From: Bosea vestrisii
Lineage (GTDB): Bacteria > Pseudomonadota > Alphaproteobacteria > Rhizobiales > Beijerinckiaceae
Length of the DNA: 64,000 bases
NCBI RefSeq assembly: GCF_030144325.1
Contig: NZ_CP126307.1
Span: 3,455,001 to 3,519,000 of the forward strand
Reading direction: 5' to 3'
The notes under the pieces are model-generated. The model worked only from the letters and a program-made list of their open reading frames with translations. It searched no databases and had not been told where the DNA came from. The translations under genes and the position numbers were made by a program. Positions 43,109-52,202 of the stretch are shown here, piece by piece (the stretch's first letter is position 1; the number at the start of each line of letters is the position of its first letter).

Positions 43109-44122
43109 ATGAAATTGATCTACGCCCTGCCGCTCGCCGCCGCGCTGCTCGCCGGCCCTGCCGCAGCCCAGAAGCTGCCGGAGACCGCAGCGATCCCCGA
43201 GCGGGTTCCGTCGGGGACGACACTGGTGATCGGCGATCCGCAGACCAGGGTTGCACTCACCTTGTCGGGAGAGCTCGCCAAGCTGCCGTTCAAGGTCGAA
43301 TGGGCCAACATCTCCGGCGGCCCGCAGACGATCGAGGCCTTCCGGGCCAAGGCGCTGGATATCGGCTCCGTCGCCGACATTCCGCCGATCCATGCGCAAT
43401 GGACCGGGCTCGAGGTCAGGATCGTCGCTGCCAAGTTCCGGCGCGACCCGGTCGGCCATCCGATCTACGTGATCGCCACCGCTCCGGGCTCCGGCATCAC
43501 CAAGCTCGAGGACGTCAAGGGCCGCAAGATCGCCTTCAGCCCCGGCCAGGCGCAGGGCGCGCTCGTCCTGCGCGTGCTGAAGAAGCTGAACCTCAGGCAT
43601 GACGAGGTCCAGCTCGTCGAACTGCCGAGTGTCGGCGACGCCTATGTCAACGCGCTGGCGAGCAAGCTCGTCGACGCAGCGCCGATCGCAGAGGCGAACA
43701 AGCAGCGCTTCGTCCAGAATTACGAGCGCGACGGCGCCAGGGCGCTGCCGCACGGCCTACGCGACGATCCCGCCTATCTCTACGTGGTGAAGGCCTCTCT
43801 GGAGGACCCCGGCAAGGCGGCGGCGATCCGTGCCTATGTCCAGGCTTGGGGCCGCGCCACGAAATGGGTCGAGACCCATCCCGAAGAGTGGATCAAGGGC
43901 TACTACGTCAAGGATCAGGGCCTGAAGGCCGATTCCGGTCGCTTCCTGGTCGAATCGAACGGCGATCCCGATGTGCCACTCGACTGGAGCGGGGCGATCG
44001 AACGCCAGCAGGAAACCATCGATCTCCTCGCCGCCGAGCTGAAGAAGCCGGTGCTCAGGGCGGCGGCGCTGTTCGACCGGCGCTTCGAGCAGGTCGCCGG
44101 CGCAGCCTATCAGGGAGAATGA
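43109..44122 (+). CDS. SsuA-like ABC transporter substrate-binding protein
   Basis: A 337-residue periplasmic protein with a signal peptide cleaved near AAAQK (residue 21). TTLVIGDPQTRVALTLSGEL, RAKALDIGSVADIPPIHA and GRKIAFSPGQAQGALVLRVL match the SsuA/TauA/nitrate binding-protein fold that binds sulfonates. AGAGGAT precedes ATG 43109. Its stop overlaps the permease start (ATGA). Confidence 0.87.
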   Translation: MKLIYALPLAAALLAGPAAAQKLPETAAIPERVPSGTTLVIGDPQTRVALTLSGELAKLPFKVEWANISGGPQTIEAFRAKALDIGSVADIPPIHAQWTGLEVRIVAAKFRRDPVGHPIYVIATAPGSGITKLEDVKGRKIAFSPGQAQGALVLRVLKKLNLRHDEVQLVELPSVGDAYVNALASKLVDAAPIAEANKQRFVQNYERDGARALPHGLRDDPAYLYVVKASLEDPGKAAAIRAYVQAWGRATKWVETHPEEWIKGYYVKDQGLKADSGRFLVESNGDPDVPLDWSGAIERQQETIDLLAAELKKPVLRAAALFDRRFEQVAGAAYQGE

Positions 44123-45003
44123 GCATGGCCGATCTCTCGCTCACCGGCGGACAGGGCGCCATCGACCCCGCCTGGCTCAAGCTGCGCCGCAGCCAAACGA
44201 CCGGCGCAATCGACAAGCCCCGCCGCCGGCGCAAGCTCGGCCCTGGCCGGCCGATCCCCTATGGCGCCGCGCTCGGGCCGGCCCTGCTGCTGATCCTCTG
44301 GAGCGTCGGCTCAGCGACCGGCATCATCGACGACCGCATCCTCTCCGCGCCTTGGACGGTAGCGACGACCGGCTGGGAGCTGATCCAGGACGGGCGCCTG
44401 CAGGAGAACCTCTGGACCTCGTTCCAGCGCTCCTTCTGGGGCCTGTTCTGGGGCATCGTCGCCGGTGCCTCGCTCGGTGTCATCGCCGGCCTCAGCCGCA
44501 TCGGCGAATACCTCGTCGACGGGCCGATCCAGATCAAGCGCGCCATTCCGGCGCTGGCGCTGATCCCGCTGCTGATGCTCTGGTTCGGCATCGGCGAGGG
44601 CATGAAGGTCCTGACGATCGCGCTGATCACCTTCGCGCCGATCTACATCCAGACCCATGACGGGCTGCGCTCGACCGATGCCCGCTTCATCGAGCTCGCC
44701 GAGACGCTCGACCTCAGCAATGCGCAGTTCCTGCGCCATGTCGTGCTGCCGGCGGCGCTGCCCGGCTTCCTGCTCGGCCTGCGCTTCGGCGTCACCTATT
44801 CCTGGCTGGCGCTGGTCGTGGTCGAGCAGGTCAATGCCACCAGCGGCCTCGGCTACATGATCAACCTCGCCCGTACCTACGGCCAGACCGAGGTCATCAT
44901 CCTGTGCCTCGCCGTCTATGCCGCGCTCGGCCTGAGCTCGGACTGGCTCGTCCGCTTCATCACCCGAAAGGCTCTGCCATGGCGCAAGATTCTGGCCGAC
45001 TGA
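44119..45003 (+). CDS. SsuC-like ABC transporter permease
   Basis: A 294-residue BPD_transp_1 permease with about six membrane segments and the cytosolic coupling motif AETLDLSNAQFLRHVVLPAA before GFLLGLRFGVTYSWLALVV. The N-terminal ~50 residues are a charged cytosolic extension (KPRRRRKLGPGRPIP). It starts within the stop of the binding protein gene and overlaps the ATPase gene by 25 bases. Confidence 0.9.
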   Translation: MSMADLSLTGGQGAIDPAWLKLRRSQTTGAIDKPRRRRKLGPGRPIPYGAALGPALLLILWSVGSATGIIDDRILSAPWTVATTGWELIQDGRLQENLWTSFQRSFWGLFWGIVAGASLGVIAGLSRIGEYLVDGPIQIKRAIPALALIPLLMLWFGIGEGMKVLTIALITFAPIYIQTHDGLRSTDARFIELAETLDLSNAQFLRHVVLPAALPGFLLGLRFGVTYSWLALVVVEQVNATSGLGYMINLARTYGQTEVIILCLAVYAALGLSSDWLVRFITRKALPWRKILAD

Positions 45004-45728
45004 CCCAGCCGCCTGTCGTCGAAGTCCGCAGCCTCACCCGCCGCTATGGCGAGCGCACCATCATCGACGGGGTCGATCTCGACATCGGCCGCGGCGAGTT
45101 CGTCGCGTTGCTCGGTCGCTCGGGCTCGGGCAAGAGCACCTTCCTGCGCGCCCTCGCCGGGCTCGACCATGGCGTGCCCGGCTCCGGCCGGCTGGGAACG
45201 CCAGATGCCGTCTCGGTCGTCTTCCAGGATGCGCGCCTGCTGCCCTGGAAGAAGGTCGTCGACAATGTAACGCTCGGGCTGAGGGGTGAAACGCCGCGCG
45301 AACGCGCTCTGCACGCCCTCGCCGAGGTCGAGCTGACGGCGCGGGCGCAGGCCTGGCCGACGCAGCTCTCCGGCGGTGAGCAGCAGCGCGCCGCCCTCGC
45401 ACGCTCACTGGTGCGCGAGCCCGAGCTGCTGCTGCTCGACGAGCCCTTCGGCGCGCTCGATGCACTGACCCGGCTGCGCATGCAGGCGCTGCTGCTCGAT
45501 CTCTGCGCCCGCCATCGCCCGGCGGTGCTGCTCGTCACCCATGATGTGGACGAGGCGATCCACCTCGCCCAGCGCGTGCTGGTGCTCGACGAAGGGCGCT
45601 TCGTCGTCGATCTTAATGTCGATCTGCCGGCCGAGGCCGGAGCGCGGCAGAGGCGCTTCGCCGAAGTGCGCAGCCAGTTGCTGAGCAGCCTCGGCGTCAC
45701 CGGGGAGGAGCTGCGCCGCGTCGCCTGA
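44979..45728 (+). CDS. SsuB-like ABC transporter ATP-binding protein
   Basis: A 249-residue ATPase: Walker A LLGRSGSGKSTFLRA, Q loop VFQDARLLPWKKV (typical of the SsuB/TauB/NrtD group), signature LSGGEQQRAALARSL, Walker B LLLLDEPFGALD and switch His in LLVTHDVDEA. Start ATG 44979 (MAQDSG) lies within the 3' end of the permease gene. It completes the operon of monooxygenase, binding protein, permease and ATPase. Confidence 0.93.
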   Translation: MAQDSGRLTQPPVVEVRSLTRRYGERTIIDGVDLDIGRGEFVALLGRSGSGKSTFLRALAGLDHGVPGSGRLGTPDAVSVVFQDARLLPWKKVVDNVTLGLRGETPRERALHALAEVELTARAQAWPTQLSGGEQQRAALARSLVREPELLLLDEPFGALDALTRLRMQALLLDLCARHRPAVLLVTHDVDEAIHLAQRVLVLDEGRFVVDLNVDLPAEAGARQRRFAEVRSQLLSSLGVTGEELRRVA

Positions 45729-45737
45729 GCGGTCCGG

Positions 45738-46946
45738 CTACTTCTTGATCGCCGGGCAGGCGCTCTGGGCGAGCGGGCGGAAGGCCTGGTCGCCGGGGAT
45801 GGTGGCGACGAGGTCGTAGAGGTCCCATTCGCCCTTCGACTCCGCCGGCTTCTTGACCTGGAAGACGTAGAAGTCGTGCACCATGCGCCCGTCCTCGCGG
45901 AGCTTGGCATTGCGCACGACCTCGTCTTCGATCGGCAGCTCGCGCATCTTGGCGATCACCGTCTTGGCCTCGTCCGACTTCGCCGCGACGACCGCCTTGA
46001 GGTAATGCCGGACCGAGGAATAGACGCCGGCCTGGATTGCCGAGGGCACCGCGCCATGCGCCGTCTTGAAGCGCTCGGAGAAGGCGCGGGTGCGCTCGTC
46101 GATGTTCCAGTAGAAGCCCTCGGTCAGGATCGTGCCTTGCGCCGAGGCGAGGCCGACGCTCTTCACGTCCATCGCGGTCAGGAAGAAGGCGACCAGCTTC
46201 TGCTTGTCCTGGCCGATGCCGAAATCGCGGGCGGTCTTGATCCCGGCAACGGTGTCACCGCCGGCATTGGCGAGCGCGATCAGGTCGGCGCCCGAGCCCT
46301 GCGCGGTCAGGAGCTGCGAAGAGAGATCGACCGCCGGGAAAGCGTGCCGGACCGAGCCGACATAGCTGCCGCCCTTGGCGGTGACGAGCGTCTTGGCGTC
46401 GGCTTCGAGCTGGTGGCCGAGCGCATAGTCGGCGGTGACCAGATACCATTTGGTGCCGGGCTTGGTCAGGTGGTTGGCGATCCCGGCGACCTGGACATAG
46501 GTGTCCCACATCCACTGGACGACATGGTCGGGCTGGCAGGCATCGCCGGTCAGTCGAGCCGTGCCGCCGGGGAACAGGCCGACCCGGTTCTTGTCCTTCA
46601 GCAATGGCGGGATGGCGAGCTGCAGCGAGGCGTTCGACATGTCGGCGAGCACGTCGACGCCCTGCCGGTCGATCCATTCGCGCGCGATCGCCGAGCCGAC
46701 ATCGGCCTTGTTCTGATGGTCGGCCGAGATCACCTCGATCTTCATGCCGGCGCATTCGGCCTTCAGGCAGTCCTCGACCGCCATGCGGGTCGCAGCGATC
46801 GAGCCCTTGCCGGTGATGTCGGAATAGACGCCGGACATGTCGGTCAGCACGCCGATCTTGACGGCGCCGTCCGATATCTCGGCCGCGGCAGGCAGGGCGC
46901 CGAGCAATGCGGTGGCGATGGCGAGTGCCGAGGCCAGTCCCTTCAT
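45738..46946 (-). CDS. Branched-chain amino acid-type ABC substrate-binding protein
   Basis: A 402-residue Peripla_BP_6 (LivJ-like) protein with a signal peptide cleaved after AAAEI and the mature start IGVLTDMSGVYSDITGKGS. WDTYVQVAGIANHL and YALGHQLEADAKTLV follow the amide/urea/branched-chain binding fold. No permease or ATPase genes are next to it; it is the last gene of the minus-strand unit with the SMP-30, BKACE and cyclase genes, so it probably binds a precursor of their pathway, borrowing a transporter elsewhere. Confidence 0.88.
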   Translation of the reverse strand: MKGLASALAIATALLGALPAAAEISDGAVKIGVLTDMSGVYSDITGKGSIAATRMAVEDCLKAECAGMKIEVISADHQNKADVGSAIAREWIDRQGVDVLADMSNASLQLAIPPLLKDKNRVGLFPGGTARLTGDACQPDHVVQWMWDTYVQVAGIANHLTKPGTKWYLVTADYALGHQLEADAKTLVTAKGGSYVGSVRHAFPAVDLSSQLLTAQGSGADLIALANAGGDTVAGIKTARDFGIGQDKQKLVAFFLTAMDVKSVGLASAQGTILTEGFYWNIDERTRAFSERFKTAHGAVPSAIQAGVYSSVRHYLKAVVAAKSDEAKTVIAKMRELPIEDEVVRNAKLREDGRMVHDFYVFQVKKPAESKGEWDLYDLVATIPGDQAFRPLAQSACPAIKK

Positions 46947-46978
46947 GTGAAATCCTCCCGGAATGTCGTTCGTTGTTG

Positions 46979-48007
46979 CTAGCGGTCGTGCCAGTGCGCC
47001 ATCGGCAGGCCAGCCACTGGCGATCTGAAGAAGGGAACGCGGCTGCCGCGCAGGCTGCCGATATAGGCGGTGTGGAGATCAGGCCCGCCGAAGGTGATGC
47101 TGGCGAACCAGGGTGCGATCGTCCCACCGCAGGCGAGCATCAGTTCGGGCGTCGCCTCGTCCCGGGCGAAGGCGGCCATCAGCGCCTTGCCGGCGGCGCT
47201 GCCACGATCGTCGTCGAGCAGGATGCGAAGATCCCCTTCCGGCGTGATCGCGAAGACCCGGTCGAGCATCACATGCGTGCCCCAGAGATTGCCATGAGCG
47301 TCGAAGGCGATGCCGTCGATGAAGGCGCCATGGTCGCTCGGGCCGAAGGTCTCGCGATCGGTGAGGCTGCCATCGGCCCCAACGCGCAGCCGCGTCACCC
47401 GGCAGGCGCAGGTCTCGGCGACATAGAGCCATTCTTCGCTGGCATCGAGCCTGATCTCGTTGGTGAAGGCGAAGCCGTCGGCGACGATGCGTAAGCGCCC
47501 GCCATCATAGAGCGCGACATAGCCGTCGCGGACATTGGGGCTCATGGCCCGCATCCAGTTCTTCGTCCTTGTCGAGATCGTCAGCCAGATCCGGTCCTTG
47601 CTGTCGCGCAGCACGAAATTGACCTTGCCGATCGCCTGCCCGTCGATCGTATCGACCAGCACGCGGCTCTCGCCGGAGCGCGTCATCACTTCCAGCCGGT
47701 CGGTGCCGAAATTCGAGATCAGCACGTCGCCATTGCGGGCGAAGGCGAGGCCGTTCGGCAAGGTGCCGGAGACGAAGCGTGCCTCCTCGTCCGCCGCCTC
47801 GGCGAAACCGCGGCTCGCCGTCTGCACGATCAGGCTTTGGCTGCCGTCCGGCTTGATATGGACGACGCCGCCGCGTGCATCGGCGCTCCAGAGCGAGCCG
47901 TCGCGCTCAGCAAGGATGCATTCCGGCCGCTGCAGGCCTTCGCCGACATAGCCGATAGCAGCCGGATCGATGGCAAAGCCGTCGAGCGGGTTGGGGCGAC
48001 GCGACAT
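46979..48007 (-). CDS. SMP-30/gluconolactonase/LRE family protein
   Basis: A 342-residue six-bladed propeller lactonase-like protein. GEGLQRPECILAERDGSLW, the metal-binding ASn/Asp blocks VNFVLRDSKDRIW and FTNEIRLDASEEWLYVAET, and IDGIAFDAHGNLWGTHV match the SMP-30 family, which hydrolyses lactones with a divalent metal. No signal peptide. Lies between the BKACE and binding protein genes in one minus-strand unit. Confidence 0.9.
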   Translation of the reverse strand: MSRRPNPLDGFAIDPAAIGYVGEGLQRPECILAERDGSLWSADARGGVVHIKPDGSQSLIVQTASRGFAEAADEEARFVSGTLPNGLAFARNGDVLISNFGTDRLEVMTRSGESRVLVDTIDGQAIGKVNFVLRDSKDRIWLTISTRTKNWMRAMSPNVRDGYVALYDGGRLRIVADGFAFTNEIRLDASEEWLYVAETCACRVTRLRVGADGSLTDRETFGPSDHGAFIDGIAFDAHGNLWGTHVMLDRVFAITPEGDLRILLDDDRGSAAGKALMAAFARDEATPELMLACGGTIAPWFASITFGGPDLHTAYIGSLRGSRVPFFRSPVAGLPMAHWHDR

Positions 48008-48015
48008 GCCGAGCC

Positions 48016-48942
48016 CTAGAAGTTCACGCGGTCGCCACCCTTGAGGCCGAGCGTCGCGCGGGCCTCCTCGGGGGTCGCGATCTCGTAGCCGAGCTCCTCG
48101 ACGATGCGGCGAATCTTGGCGACCTGCTCGGCATTGGAGGTCGCGAGCTTGCCCTTGCCGATGAACAGGCTGTCCTCGAGCCCGACGCGGACATTGCCGC
48201 CCAGCATCGCGGCTTGAGTGCAGAACGCCATCTGATGGCGACCTGCCGCGAGCACGGACCAGTGGTAATCCTTGCCGAAGAGCTTGTCGGCGGTGCGCTT
48301 CATGAACATCAGATTCTCGAGATCGGCGCCGATGCCGCCGAGAATGCCGAAGATCAACTGCAGGAAGACCGGCGGCCGGAACCAGCCGCGATCGAGGCAA
48401 TGGGCGAGATTGTAGAGGTGGCCGACATCGTAGCATTCGTGCTCGAACTTGGTGCCGTGCCCCTCGCCGAGCAGCTTGTAGATGCGCTCGATGTCGCCAA
48501 AGGTGTTGCGGAAGATGAAATCCTTGGTTCCCGCGAGATAGGGCTGCTCCCAGGGATGCTTCCAGTCGCTGTATTTCTCCGCCAGCGGATGCAGCGCGAA
48601 GTTCATCGAGCCCATGTTGAGCGAGCACATTTCGGGCGCGGCCTTGAGCGGCGCCGCGAGGCGCTCCTCGACGGTCATGGTCAGGCCGCCGCCGGTGGTG
48701 ATGTTCACCACGGCATCGGTCGCCTGCTTGATCCGCGGCAGGAACTCCATGAACACCGCCGGGTCCGGCGTCGGGCGGCCGTCTTTCGGATCGCGCGCGT
48801 GCAGGTGCAGGATCGCCGCTCCGGCTTCCGCCGCCGCGATCGCCTGGCTCGCGATCTCGTCGGGGGTGATCGGGAGGTGGTCCGACATGGTCGGCGTATG
48901 GATGCCGCCGGTGATCGCGCAGGTGATGATGACCTTGCTCAT
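48016..48942 (-). CDS. BKACE family protein (3-keto-5-aminohexanoate cleavage enzyme, DUF849)
   Basis: A 308-residue TIM-barrel enzyme. It begins MSKVIITCAITGGIHTP and has AAILHLHARDPKDGRPTPDP with the zinc-binding His pair, NITTGGG and EHECYDVGHLYN, the BKACE signatures. These enzymes condense a beta-keto acid with acetyl-CoA to give acetoacetate and a CoA ester; the family has many substrates, most unknown. Next to a lactonase-like and a cyclase-like hydrolase, it points to a catabolic route ending in a beta-keto acid. Confidence 0.93.
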   Translation of the reverse strand: MSKVIITCAITGGIHTPTMSDHLPITPDEIASQAIAAAEAGAAILHLHARDPKDGRPTPDPAVFMEFLPRIKQATDAVVNITTGGGLTMTVEERLAAPLKAAPEMCSLNMGSMNFALHPLAEKYSDWKHPWEQPYLAGTKDFIFRNTFGDIERIYKLLGEGHGTKFEHECYDVGHLYNLAHCLDRGWFRPPVFLQLIFGILGGIGADLENLMFMKRTADKLFGKDYHWSVLAAGRHQMAFCTQAAMLGGNVRVGLEDSLFIGKGKLATSNAEQVAKIRRIVEELGYEIATPEEARATLGLKGGDRVNF

Positions 48943-48965
48943 CGAGCTCTCTTTCCTCGCTACGG

Positions 48966-49745
48966 TCAGGCTGGCAGGATTGCCACGGCGCGCGTCCAGC
49001 CGGCCGAGCCGTTGCGGACCTTCACCGGCAGGCAGCTGATGGTGAAGCCTGTCGCCGGCAGCGCTTCGAGATTGTGCAGCTTCTCGATCTGGCAGTAGCC
49101 GGCCTCGCGCCCCGCCTTATGGCCTTCCCAGATCAACGAGGCGTCGCCGGTCTCGGCGAAGCGGCGGGCGGTGTGGCTGAACGGCGCATCCCAGCTCCAG
49201 CCATCGGTGCCGACCACCTTGATGCCCTGCCGCACCAGATGCAGCGTCGCCTCGCGGCCAAAGCCGCAGCCGGAATCGACATAGTCGGCCTCACCATAGC
49301 GGGCGCCCGCCCTTGTGTTGGCGATGACGATCTCCAGCGGGCTGAGTCTGTGGCCGATCCGTGCCAGCTCGGCGTCGATCTCGGCGGGGCTGACGACATG
49401 CCCGTCCGGCAGATGGCGGAAGTCGAGCTTCACGCCCGGCTGCAGGAACCAGTCGAGCGGACATTCGTCGATCCGGAGCGCCGGCGCGCCACCATCCTGC
49501 GTCGGGTGGTAGTGCCAGGGCGCGTCGACATGGGTGCCGTTATGGGTCGAGATCGTCGCGAGCTCGACCGCCCAGCCCATGCCGTCCGGAAGCTGCTCGG
49601 GCTTCAGGCCTGGAAATGCCGCCGCGATGTCCGTCGCCGTCGCTTCATGCGTGCGATAGTCGATCCTGACCTTCTGGAAGGGCGGATCGGCGGGGACGTC
49701 GTTCTCGAGCGGAATCGACAGGTCGACGAGGCGGCCAGGCAGCAT
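48966..49745 (-). CDS. Cyclase family protein (kynurenine formamidase-like hydrolase)
   Basis: A 259-residue metal hydrolase of the cyclase fold: DLSIPLENDVPADPPF, the metal motif HNGTHVDAPWHYHPTQDGG and GTDGWSWDAPFSHTARRF. Members include kynurenine formamidase, isatin hydrolase and lactone/amide hydrolases. It is the first gene of the unit running to 45738 and is divergent from a TetR gene, with a palindrome between them. Confidence 0.9.
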   Translation of the reverse strand: MLPGRLVDLSIPLENDVPADPPFQKVRIDYRTHEATATDIAAAFPGLKPEQLPDGMGWAVELATISTHNGTHVDAPWHYHPTQDGGAPALRIDECPLDWFLQPGVKLDFRHLPDGHVVSPAEIDAELARIGHRLSPLEIVIANTRAGARYGEADYVDSGCGFGREATLHLVRQGIKVVGTDGWSWDAPFSHTARRFAETGDASLIWEGHKAGREAGYCQIEKLHNLEALPATGFTISCLPVKVRNGSAGWTRAVAILPA

Positions 49746-49790
49746 GCCGGTGTGTCCTCCCTTGACGCGTGTTCTCTGAGGTTCGAATTT

Positions 49791-49802
49791 GGACGAACGT
49801 CC
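49791..49802. promoter_or_regulatory. Candidate TetR operator
   Basis: GGACG-AA-CGTCC, a perfect five-base inverted repeat around two bases, in the 120-bp gap between the divergent cyclase and TetR genes, 46 bp from the cyclase start and 64 bp from the TetR start. Confidence 0.5.
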
Positions 49803-49865
49803 GACCTATAGCAAGCCCGCGGCTTTCTGGTAAGAGCGGGTTCGCTGGGATTTCCGGAGGACCCG

Positions 49866-50510
49866 ATGTCCGCGATGCCGACGCGCGACCGCATTCTCGA
49901 CGCTGCTGAACGGCTCTTCGCCGAGCGCGGCGGTGCCGACGGCGCATCCATGCGCGATCTTGCGGCTGCGGCGGGTGTGCGGCTCTCGCAGCTCAGCTAT
50001 CATTTCGGCTCGAAGGAGGCGCTTTACCGCGCCGTCTTCGCCCGCCGGGCGCATGCTTTGGCATTGGCGCGTGCCCAGGCGCTCGGCGAAGCGCTGGCCC
50101 GGTCGGCGCTCGACATCGACGAGATCGTCGCCGCCTTCATCGGCCCCTCCGTCCGCCAGCGCTTTACCGAAGGCGTGCAGGGCGCGGCTTTTGCGCTGAT
50201 GACCGCCCGCGAGGCCGTCGACCCGCGCGAGGCGGCACGCGGTGTCCTCGCCGAGCATTTCGATCCGACGGCGCGGCAGTTCCTCGCCGCGCTCGGCAAG
50301 CTCTATCCGCAGGCGCCGGAGGGCGCTCTGGTCGACGCTTATCTCTTCATGGTCGGCGCACTGGTCATGACCATGGCTGCCGGCGACCGCGCGACCCGGC
50401 TCGATCAGGCGCGCGATTCCGTTCCGGTGGCCGAGAACGCCGATCTCCTGCTGCAGCGCCTGACCGGCTTCTGCGCCGCCGGCATCGACGGGCTGCTGCG
50501 GGGCCGCTGA
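49866..50510 (+). CDS. TetR/AcrR family transcriptional regulator (CerR-like C-terminus)
   Basis: A 214-residue repressor with an N-terminal helix-turn-helix (RILDAAERLFAERG, MRDLAAAAGVRLSQLSYHFGSKEALYRAV) and an all-helical ligand domain resembling the DUF1956/CecR type (LVDAYLFMVGALVMTMAAGDR). Divergent from the cyclase-BKACE unit, which it likely represses until a pathway compound binds. GGAGG lies about four bases before the start region at 49866. Confidence 0.9.
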   Translation: MSAMPTRDRILDAAERLFAERGGADGASMRDLAAAAGVRLSQLSYHFGSKEALYRAVFARRAHALALARAQALGEALARSALDIDEIVAAFIGPSVRQRFTEGVQGAAFALMTAREAVDPREAARGVLAEHFDPTARQFLAALGKLYPQAPEGALVDAYLFMVGALVMTMAAGDRATRLDQARDSVPVAENADLLLQRLTGFCAAGIDGLLRGR

Positions 50511-50552
50511 GCTGGTCTACTAGGTCGCAGACAAGGGAGAGTGGGTCACATC

Positions 50553-50948
50553 ATGCGCCGCGAGATCATCGAAGTTCCCGTCATCTCCGAGGCGATCCGC
50601 CGGCTCGGTGCGCCGACCTCGGCTCTGGCGCGCGCCGGCGACCTGCTTTTCACCTGCGGCATGCCGCCGATCGACACAGTGACCGGCGAGATCGTCAGCG
50701 GCGATATCGAGGTGCAGACCCGCGCCACGCTCGATGCGCTCGCCGTGACCCTGCGCCATGGCGGCTCCTCGCTCGACGCGGTCGTCAAGGCGACGATCTT
50801 CGTCACCGACCCCGCCCTGATGGCTGGCGTCAACGCGGTCTACCGGACCTATTTCACCAATGGCTTTCCGGCCCGGACCAGCGCCGCGATCCGGCCCTGG
50901 CCGCTGCCCTTCGACATCGAGATCGAATGCGTCGCGGCGATCGGCTGA
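50553..50948 (+). CDS. RidA family protein
   Basis: A 131-residue YjgF/RidA fold protein with GDLLFTCGMPPIDTVTGEI and LDAVVKATIFVTDPALMAGVNAVY, and the C-terminal PARTSAAIRPWPLPFDIEIEC, where the conserved Arg that binds carboxylates is present (ARTSA). RidA proteins hydrolyse enamine/imine intermediates or act as deaminase-type enzymes. ATG 50553 is chosen over GTG 50541, which sits too close to the GGGAGA ribosome site. It follows the TetR gene and is convergent with the carbamoylase. Confidence 0.88.
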   Translation: MRREIIEVPVISEAIRRLGAPTSALARAGDLLFTCGMPPIDTVTGEIVSGDIEVQTRATLDALAVTLRHGGSSLDAVVKATIFVTDPALMAGVNAVYRTYFTNGFPARTSAAIRPWPLPFDIEIECVAAIG

Positions 50949-50957
50949 GCCTGCGAC

Positions 50958-52202
50958 TCAGCGGTCCGCCCGCGCCACCACCGTGTGCAGCAGCACGTTG
51001 AGGCCTGGTTCCAGGTCGTCCGGGGTGCAGAGCTCCTGATTGTTGTGGGTGATGCCGCCCTTGCAGGGCGAAAAGATCATCGTCGTCGGCGCATGGCGGG
51101 CGACGAAGTAGGCGTCGTGCCCGGCCTGGCTCAGGATATCGCGTGTGCGGTAGCCGAGCCCGAGCGAGGTCGATCGGACCTGCTCGATCAGCTCGTCGGC
51201 GAAGACCTTGCCGCCCCAGTTCCAGACATCGAGGATCTCGGCGGTGCAGTCGGCCCGCGCCGCCGCCTCGTGCACGGCGCGGCGCACCCGCTCGGCCATG
51301 ACTGCTGCGGTTTCCGGGTCGGCATGGCGGACATCGCAGGTCGCCTGCGCCCAGTCGGAGAGGATGCCCGGCTTGTTCGGCCAGGCCACCAGCCGCGATG
51401 CCGTCGCCTTGCCGCCGCTGCCGGCATGTTCCCAGCCGAGATCGTCGACCGCCACCAGCAGGCGCGCCCCGGCGATCAGCGCGTTCCGGCGCCGCTCCAT
51501 CGGCCAGGGGCCGGTATGGGCCGTTTCGCCCTTGAACTCGACCAGCATGCCGGTGCTGGCAAAGCCGCCGGTGACGACGCCGACCTGCATGCCCTCGCGA
51601 TCGAGGATCGGCCCCTGCTCGATATGGAACTCGACATAGGCGTCGAGGGGATGCGGCGCCGCCTCCATCGCGCCGCGATAGCCGATGCGGTCGAGCTCCT
51701 CGCCGATCGTCCTGCCGTCGTCGTCGTGCCGGCCCAGCGCCCAGTCGAGCGCATAGGCGCCGGTGAAGCAGCCCGAACCGACCATGGGCGGCGAGAAGCG
51801 CCCGCCCTCCTCATTGGTCCAGTTGACGACCTCGAGCGGCCGCCTGGTGCGATGGCCGAGCTGGTCGAGCGTGCGGCAGACCTCGAGCCCGCCGAGCACG
51901 CCGGCGATGCCGTCGAAGCGCCCGCCATTCACCTGCGTGTCGAGATGGCTGCCGATCACCACCGGCGGCAGGCTGTCGTCCTGCCCGGCCCGGCGCGCGA
52001 AGATGTTGCCGATGCCGTCGATGCGCACGCTCAGGCCCGCCTGCCGGCACCACTCGATGAAGACGTCGCGCACCTCTCTGTCGGCATTGCCGAGCGCCAG
52101 CCGCGACAGCCCGCCCGGCCGGCCGGTGCCGATCTCGCCGGAGCGTTCGATCGTCGTCCAGAAGCGCCCGATATCGATGCGCGCAGTCGCTGGCAGACCC
52201 AT
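50958..52202 (-). CDS. Zn-dependent hydrolase, hydantoinase/carbamoylase (M20) family
   Basis: A 414-residue M20-fold amidase. GSHLDTQVNGGRFDGIAGVLGGLE carries the metal ligands His and Asp, NWTNEEGGRFSPPMVGSG the catalytic and metal Glu residues, VEFHIEQGPIL and CDVRHADPETA the dimerisation and substrate motifs, and SQAGHDAYFVAR the last ligand. Members are N-carbamoyl-L-amino acid hydrolases, allantoate amidohydrolases or beta-ureidopropionases. With RidA beside it, degradation of an N-carbamoyl compound is likely. Start ATG 52202 follows GGGGGAATCC. Confidence 0.92.
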   Translation of the reverse strand: MGLPATARIDIGRFWTTIERSGEIGTGRPGGLSRLALGNADREVRDVFIEWCRQAGLSVRIDGIGNIFARRAGQDDSLPPVVIGSHLDTQVNGGRFDGIAGVLGGLEVCRTLDQLGHRTRRPLEVVNWTNEEGGRFSPPMVGSGCFTGAYALDWALGRHDDDGRTIGEELDRIGYRGAMEAAPHPLDAYVEFHIEQGPILDREGMQVGVVTGGFASTGMLVEFKGETAHTGPWPMERRRNALIAGARLLVAVDDLGWEHAGSGGKATASRLVAWPNKPGILSDWAQATCDVRHADPETAAVMAERVRRAVHEAAARADCTAEILDVWNWGGKVFADELIEQVRSTSLGLGYRTRDILSQAGHDAYFVARHAPTTMIFSPCKGGITHNNQELCTPDDLEPGLNVLLHTVVARADR

